Shown one piece after another: positions 57,724 to 64,000 of a stretch of DNA of 64,000 bases. A program made the position numbers and the translations under genes. The notes beneath the pieces are model-generated. The model searched no databases, was not told where the DNA came from, and saw only the letters and a program-made list of their open reading frames with translations. Position 1 is the first letter of the stretch. The number at the start of each line of letters is the position of its first letter. Source of the DNA: Lantana camara (Eukaryota; Streptophyta; Magnoliopsida; Lamiales; Verbenaceae). The DNA lies in contig CM074862.1 in NCBI GenBank assembly GCA_037501455.1, positions 54,219,501 through 54,283,500 of the forward strand, given 5' to 3'.

Positions 57724-57885
57724 ATCGGGTTAAGAAGAGACTTAACCTAGATTGCTCTCATGTTGCATCATGGATTGTTCACGCATTGCATCCAGGATCA
57801 TTCTCATATTGCATCGAGACAGGATATTTGGGGATTGCATGGTTCTGTATCTGGATTTCATATCTGTGGTATTTTCTGTATAACT

Positions 57886-58560
57886 ATGGCAGTTCAGCCA
57901 CACTAGGATCCTAATCAGCAGATGGATGAGGCTTTCTTTTAGCAGTTTGAGGCCCCGCGTACTGTGGCAGTTTCTCGCCGTGGAGGCACTCGTTTCTATA
58001 CCTGGCGCAGGTCTATGAACAGTGGCAGACCTGGGTATTCCTATCCTAACAGAGTTGTGCACTATCTCAAGTTTGAGAGAGATGGTTACTTTCAGGAGTA
58101 TCAGAGGACCCGTGAGGTCAGGTTGGAGTCTATGTGCCATCAGGATCAGTCACTGCAGTACTAGATTAATACGGATATTGCTCGTGAGCATGCTACAGAG
58201 ATGACTCATATTGCTGATCAGAGGGCTGCTCGTATTGCTGAGCTGGGGGCAAATCTTATGCAGATGACTATCGATCGCGACACCTCTATGGAGCGTCACC
58301 AGCACTACCGTGCCCGCGTGAGAGCTCGCTTGTATGATACCTATCACTTATCCGATGAGCAGGCAGTTGAGGAGGTCGAGGGTCAGGATGTCAGTCAGGC
58401 CTCTCAGGAGCCCGAGCCTATGCAGGATCAGTCTGATGGAGGCGATGGAGGGTCTGATGGAGGCGATGGAGATGAGCCAGTAGGACACGGACAGGGTGAG
58501 GTCGTTGCTGTTTCTGATGACACCACCAGGGGTTCTTTGGACCACAATTATCAGGGTTGA
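57886..58560 (+). pseudogene. G1 extra ORF upstream of gag, homologue of the G2 extra ORF (three TAG stops)
   Basis: From ATG at 57886 the frame runs 224 codons to 58560 with TAG stops at 57904, 57940 and 58162. It aligns with the G2 protein: DEAFF...APRTVAVSRRG, RFYTWRR, GRPGYSYPNRVVHYLKFERD, REVRLES, TDIAREHA, AARIAELGANL, TIDRDTSMERHQHYRARVRARL, YHLSDEQAVE. The tail is acidic with DGG repeats (GGDGGSDGGDGDE). The coiled-coil-like central part is retained. Position relative to primer site and gag is the same as in G2. Function is unknown. All three stops are TAG, compatible with CAG to TAG changes for at least some. Confidence 0.85.
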
Positions 58561-59378
58561 TTGCTGATGGGAGATTTCTGCATATAGTACTGATGCATAT
58601 ATATCTATCTATGGATGGCGGACGTATAGCCGGGACAGTTCAGGACTGACTTTTGGATGAGGGGATGTATAGCTCTGGTAGATGATCCCCGACTTTTAGC
58701 ACCACGGATGACGGTTCAGATGACTTGGTACCTACTAGGTTATTTTCAGCAGGGTTGGACGGATTGGTAAGGCCTGTAAGGGAGTCAACTCGATAGTATT
58801 GGGTCCTCCCCATTTTGAATTAATACTGTTAACATGTGGCCTGTAGTAAATTTTACCAAACCTTGCACAATTATAACACTTTCGGCTTTATGTTGGATAT
58901 ATGTTTACTGCTTTCCATAACTGTCATTGCATGAGTCTTAGAGTTGCTTCAAGATACCATTAGGACCGTTGATAGGATCATGCCATTTCATTTATTGTTA
59001 GCATGTTATTATTCTTGATATGTTGAATACGCTTCTGGATATGTTGATCATGTTACAGTTCTTGTTGTTATGACAGTACACGTTCTGTTCCCGTTTTACA
59101 TGTTGATCATGTTTTGGGATATGTTATACATGTTTCTGATATGTTGATATGTTACCCGAGCTTCTGTTCTCGTTTACATGTTGTCTGACAATTGTTTCTG
59201 ATTATATGATATGTTTGGAGATCTTGAATCTTTGCTGACATGTTGTTATGGGAATGTGTTGTTCTCATACTTATGTGTGACTACGTGAGAATGTGAATAC
59301 GTGGTTACGGATTCTGTGAATCATTATATGTCATACATCGAATATATGTATCTGAATGCTTATGAATTCAGTAACAAC
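58561..59378 (+). other. G1 leader between extra ORF and gag (right copy)
   Basis: About 820 bp, noncoding as far as I can see. From 58661 it matches the left copy starting at 38151. Confidence 0.8.
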
Positions 59379-60471
59379 ATGCCACCAAGAAGAGCACCCC
59401 GGAATCGTGTACCACCACTGCCACCCCAAAGAGATGTCACGCCACCCCCGGAACGGGAAGGAACTCCGGAATTAAGGGATGTGCTACGACAATTTATGAG
59501 GGCTTGTGCACCGAGAGATAACCCTCCTAATGAAAGGTCATTGGAGAAGTTTCTGAGGATGAATCCGCCTAAGTTCTATGGAGAACCGAATGACCTAAAG
59601 GCTGAGAATTGGATTACTAGTCTTGAGAAGATTTTCGAGGCTATGGAGATCTACCCAGAGGATCGTGAACGAGTTCGATATGCTACTTTTCTTATGGAAT
59701 GAGCTGCATACAATTGGTGGAAGCACGTTCAGCATATGTGGATCGAGAATAACGTTGAAGGAAGTTGGAATGAGTTTATCAGAGAGTTTCAGCAGAAGTA
59801 TACGCCTCAAGTAACTCGTGATGCACGAGAGGCTGAGTTTATGAGTCTGGTTCAGGGAATTATGAATGTGAAGGAGTATGAGGCTAGGTTTGTGAGGCTA
59901 ATCAAGTATGCGCCTCATATTCTGACTGATGAGCGTCGCAAGATAAAAAGGTTTATTGATGGACTGAAGCCCGAAGTTCGGTTGGCACTTGAATCTTTGG
60001 ACATTGAGACCTACAACCAGGCTATTGATAGAGCGCTAAGGGTTGAAGCTGCACACAAGGAGATCAAGATAACTACTGCACGACAAGGACCTTCTAACCC
60101 TAAGCCTTATCAAGGTAATAAGCGACCTTCCGGATCTTTTCCCCAAGGAACTGGAAAGAGGCCAATGGTAACACCACAGCGTCAGCAGCAGAACGCTCCA
60201 CCGAAACAGGAAGCACAGAAGCAGAAAGCGCCATAGCAGTACCAGAGGGCGCCACAACAACAGAGAGCACCTCAGCCAGGTCCAGAGGAAATTGTTTGCC
60301 GATATTGTCGCCGAACGGGACACACTGAGGAGAACTGTCGTAAGAAAGCTGGACAGTGTTTCGCGTGTGGTTCCCCTGAGCACCAGATGGATAGTTGCCC
60401 ACACAAGATCAGGAGATTTGGGGTCCAGGATAAAGGAAAAGGAGTGGTGGGTACGACAAACAAACCGGTGG
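59379..60471 (+). pseudogene. G1 gag, right copy, truncated by X2 insertion
   Basis: Same Gag as 38869 but with a single PPQRDVT unit instead of two. TGA at 59700 (GGA in the left copy) and TAG at 60234 in the Q-rich linker. Unlike the left copy it keeps the linker and both CCHC knuckles in one frame (CRYCRRTGHTEENC and [14 protein letters not shown]). It ends at GTTNKPV, where an X2 LTR begins. Confidence 0.93.
60467..60471 (+). repeat. Predicted target-site duplication GGTGG (X2), left copy
   Basis: The five bases before TGTAACGCC at 60472. The partner copy lies beyond the window. Uninterrupted sequence in the left G1 copy (39893-39903) shows that the insertion point is inside gag. Confidence 0.65.
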
Positions 60472-63400
60472 TGTAACGCCCCGACTTTTCGGACGTAAAG
60501 GTAGGGCGTATGTGTTTACCTATTTGCGCGAATTAATTGTTTTTACGTGTTTCATATTTAATTTTATTATAAATTGTTATTATTTTATTTTATTATATTT
60601 TATTTTAATATATTATTAATTCTAATATATATATATCGTATTATATATATATAAATATATATTTATTTCTTTAAGTATATATGTATACTTTTATTTATAT
60701 TAGTATTAATTTAATGATTATGATAATTATATGTTATGTTAATTAATCATGTTTTAGTTAATTAATTACGTGCTTAATATAATTTATTTAATATTAGATT
60801 TAATTTATTTATTTAAATGTTTTTGCATGGGAAATTATATTTTTGCATGGAATGTGCTTATTATTCATTTTGAGCTTCGTTCTTGTATGAAATGATTTCG
60901 GATTGCCACGAATTTGTAGTATGTTGTAAATATATGTGTTATGGACATGATTTTATGCTCGGTTTACATTTTAGAATTTATTTGATTTGTTAACGAATTT
61001 AATTTGATTTGAGGAACCAAATGGGGGGCTAAAGAGCACTTAGCGTACCCTTGGTTCCGAATTTAATATCTTGAGCTCGGGAACTCGGATTCGAGTTCCG
61101 TCAACTCCGCTGAACTCGTAACAAAAATTCGAGTTTCGGAAACTTAGCCTTATATTTTTCCTAAGTCGTTTGAACCTCCGACATCCAACCGAAAAATGAA
61201 TCGGCGACCAACTTGACCTTGTTGTACAAAATGAGCCATATCTCATCCAAACCATAACCAAATTAACCATGGTTTGATTCATTTAAACCCTAACTTAACC
61301 ACCTATCATGATATTTCAAGCCCTAACCGAGATAACCCTCACACAATCCCCAAAAATTCAGCCAAAGCTACTGCTTCTCATTCCAGTCCCGTAACCCTTC
61401 AACCTTGGAGATTTTGGAGCTCAAATTTCATCCAAACTTCATCCAATCATCAAGGTAAGTTAAGGGTTGTATTATATGTTTAATTCTGATCATTTCCATC
61501 TTTTCATTCATGATTTTGAGCATGGTTTCTTCTTCCTGGACTGTTTTTCCCGAAAATGGAGTTTTTGGCTAATTTCTTGATCTTCTTCGATTCTCAATGA
61601 TTTTGATTGATTCCAAGCTTGAGATTGATTGTTTTGACATCCTCATATCATTTGTGGTCATTGATCTCGTGGTTGTTGAAATATTTATGAGATATCATTT
61701 ATGATCTTTTGAGAAATTTCCACTTGAATGTCACGTACGCTTCCATTTCTTGTTTGAGCTTGTTTGGGACTGATTTACTTGTTGAATTCATGTTGTTTTG
61801 CTGCACGTTTGATGGATTTATGGACTTGAACTGAATCGTATTAGTTGAGAGATGCATACCCTGTTTTCTTCGAGTTTTTGGCCCTGTTTTTGTCACGCAG
61901 AGTTGCTGTCAAAACTGCTATCATTTCCTTCCTTCTTTTGTTGTCAATTTCGTGGCTTTGTGGTGTGTGTTGAGGCTGAATTTTTGTTGTAAATCATGCT
62001 TTATATTGTTGCATATTGCCCGCTTTTCCTGCGTAATTGGCTACCTTTTTCTTGCCCTGTTTCTGCGTCAGTTTCTGTGTAACAGAGGCTGCTGTTGCTG
62101 CGACACGGGCGTGCTATTTCTGCCCGTTCCAGCGGGGAACGGGGGTGCTGTGTGGGCTGGAGCTGCTGTACCGAGACACGGGGGTGTCTCGGTCCAGGCT
62201 TGGAGGGTGACACGGGGGTGTCACCCCGTTTTTCTTGGTCTGTTCTGCGTCTTCCTGGGGCTGCTGCTGGCTGCTGTTTATGTATATCTGTGTGTGCATG
62301 AATGTCTGTTGCTGCTATTACAATTGTGCATGGCTGTATATATATATAATTGGTGTTGTGTGTGTGCATGAATTGGTGGAGTTATGCATGCATGGGTGAG
62401 TTTGTGTGTACGTGTATATATATATATATGTTATATATATTATATGTTATTACATGTTATATATTTGTTATGTTATTATATGATTATATATAATTATTAT
62501 ATTATATGTATAACTATTATATATTTCAAATATTATTTGATTTAATTCAATTTTTGAAATTTATTGATTTCCATTTCGCGTATTTAATTATCGACTTTTG
62601 ATTGAACGTTTTATTTATGTTATTCCTAAATGTGAATATGAATATTATATGTTATGCTTATTAAATGAATTTTAGATTAATTGTTATGCATTATGAATGT
62701 TATGAATTTATGAAATTTATATGAACATATGAATTTATGAAATTATGAAACTGAATGATATATATATGAACGAATGAATTGATTATATGTTTTAAATTTC
62801 TTAATCATGCACATGAACATTTTTTTTATGCATTCATGTCATATTCACCTCATTGCCGAGCGTCATATGTGGTCATTGAGTCTCATACCTTTTCTTTTCC
62901 ACAGATTCGGGTTTGGTCGGAGACGAGGACGAGCATTGAGACGCTTGTGCCTTTATTTTGCCTTGGTAAAGGTGGGTTTTTCTTCTACTAGTTAAACAAC
63001 CCTATAAATCCCTTATGTGCAAAGTTTTAAGCCAAAATAATATATTTATATAAATCGAGTCATTTTGGGTAAATGATTTCAAACGTATGACCCCTTTTTA
63101 ATTATGAAACCCTACCTTATGTTTTGGCGAGATTGCATATATGTTATGTTCACGGGCCCCGGGACTTAGTATATGTGGCTAACCGAGGAAGCAAGGGCTG
63201 ACGGGGATCCCATATACTAGTTCCAACCAAACTACGGTGATACCGGCCCTCGCTAGGAGATTTAGCGAGGAATGGGAGCTGAGTGCCCTTGGGGGATTCA
63301 TGTACCCCCATTGGCCTATGTATGAACCGGTGGCAGGGTCTAGCTAACCCTTCCACCATCCGGAGGAAGAAGGTGTATATGTATGATTATGATCATTTAT

Positions 63401-64000
63401 GTATGTGCACAAAAGATATGTATGATAACCAATAATTATGATATGATTACACGAGGAGAAGGTTGGAGATTGTGCACGCTCACTCGCCGAGCTTAAACCC
63501 TTATGAACAATTATGAATGAATATGAACGTCGTAATCCCGTTGATGTTTTCTTTTGTTTTAACCACTTGGTAAATTCTTATCAAACTTCACACGGGATTA
63601 GGGCTTGCATGTATGTGTTTAAATTATGCGATATTATATATCTTATGCCCCGTTTTTATACCCAACAGTCTCTTTTAGACTGAACCCGGTTGTTTTCAGT
63701 TGTTTTGTGCTGGTGTAGGAGTGCTAGGCGGGAATACAAGTCGTCTAGGTCTTGCATTTATGTTTAGCACTTCTTTTCAGTATCATATTCATACTCTTGA
63801 TGCTACTTTTGTATTTGATCATAGTATAGATTGGAGCGTTATGATTTTGTAGGCCGTGAGTGCCGTTGCATATTTGAATGCTCTTGTATATCTATTTTTG
63901 GAGCTTGGTGGCTCACTGTATATATATGCTATGTAGTTCTTGCTTCCGCATTCTATTTTAACTCTGATTTTATGATTCTTGAGTTGATTGGTTTTAAGGG
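60472..64000 (+). mobile_element. X2 LTR (X-type long LTR), runs off the window
   Basis: Begins TGTAACGCCCCGAC and shares ordered blocks with the X LTR read on the other strand: the CTCGGGAACTCGGATTCGAG segment near 61075, the leader around 61280-61480, a hairpin cassette (62123-62225), the 63155-63375 GC-rich block, GCTCACTCGCCGAGC near 63478, and the GTGCTAGGCG segment near 63721. Overall it is well diverged from X, so it is a sister subfamily. AT-rich tracts at 60540-60790 and 62415-62530. No coding gene is seen; frames over 62000-62370 translate hairpins and repeats. The LTR end is not reached. Confidence 0.85.
62123..62225 (+). repeat. Hairpin cassette in X2 LTR
   Basis: CCCGTTCC/GGAACGGG (62123-62143), CCGAGACAC-GGGG-GTGTCTCGG (62171-62192, perfect 9-bp stem) and GGTGACAC-GGGG-GTGTCACC (62206-62225, perfect 8-bp stem). 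The word TCCAGGCTTGGAG just before the third stem corresponds to TCCAATGCTTGGAG before the third stem of the X cassette. It is about 1.65 kb from the LTR start. Confidence 0.85.

Larger units (their letters stand above)
38151..60471 (+). mobile_element. Gypsy G1 (Tekay/Del-like), internal-LTR-internal arrangement, with nested insertions
   Basis: Plus-strand G1 sequence runs as leader, gag and pol (38151-53595, interrupted by a TRIM and a Copia), one LTR (53607-57703), then primer site, extra ORF, leader and gag again (57704-60471). The left part starts at the point equivalent to 58661 and has no 5' LTR. The right part is cut at 60472 by an X2 LTR. The two gag copies are nearly identical, so they are two neighbouring G1 copies sharing one LTR, as produced by unequal recombination or tandem insertion. 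Both copies are pseudogenes. Confidence 0.92.

Noticed and set aside
62001..62371. Overlapping frames on both strands in the X2 LTR
   Set aside because: Open only because the GC-rich hairpin stretch lacks stops; not shared with X.

Overview
The window is nuclear DNA of a flowering plant, most likely pericentromeric or otherwise repeat-rich heterochromatin. Nearly every stretch can be assigned to LTR retrotransposons or other transposable elements, and no ordinary host gene was found. The evidence is chromovirus-type Gypsy gag-pol sequence, a Copia polyprotein, initiator-Met-tRNA primer sites (TGGTATCAGAGC), polypurine tracts, TG...CA LTR ends and exact 5-bp target-site duplications (TSDs). 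The species cannot be named from sequence alone. The low GC content and element types fit a dicot.

Layout, left to right. 1-1192: the end of a Copia LTR, same family as the complete Copia at 42938-52366. 1193-14135: a minus-strand Gypsy remnant (G3) whose LTR holds a head-to-tail array of a ~3.19-kb unit (three full units plus most of a fourth), joined to the last ~180 codons of pol. 14136-15436: an unassigned, LTR-like, promoter-containing piece. 15437-19977 and 32560-38150: a minus-strand, very-long-LTR element without recognisable coding domains (X), containing a 7-hairpin array, a CACTA transposon and an extra piece of its own internal region outside its 5' LTR. 19978-32559: a structurally complete minus-strand Gypsy (G2, TSD AGATA) inserted into X. 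38151-60471: a plus-strand Gypsy (G1) arranged internal-LTR-internal. Its integrase region is interrupted by an 802-bp rearranged TRIM-like element (TSD CAACT) and by a complete Copia (TSD ACGGA). 60472-64000: the start of another X-type long LTR (X2), plus strand, inserted into the right G1 gag.

How the parts relate. G1, G2 and G3 share the same pol type (protease, reverse transcriptase, RNase H, integrase, chromodomain) and could supply proteins to non-autonomous X-type elements, but every polyprotein here is broken. G2 keeps an uninterrupted 1006-codon RT-RH-IN-chromodomain frame but has a damaged gag and protease junction. The Copia has five in-frame stops and no frameshift.

Points most worth following up: (i) an extra ORF between primer site and gag, shared by G1 and G2, encoding a charged, coiled-coil-like protein; (ii) groups of short hairpins inside the transcribed part of long LTRs, where X and X2 keep the inverted symmetry and position but not the primary sequence; (iii) the 3.19-kb LTR-derived tandem array; (iv) an inverted internal-plus-LTR piece inside the Copia leader; (v) the fold-back TRIM with two primer sites. 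Coordinates of junctions and TSDs were read directly. Family placement (Tekay/Del-like chromovirus, Tork/Angela-like Copia) rests on recognised motifs and was not tested by a search.
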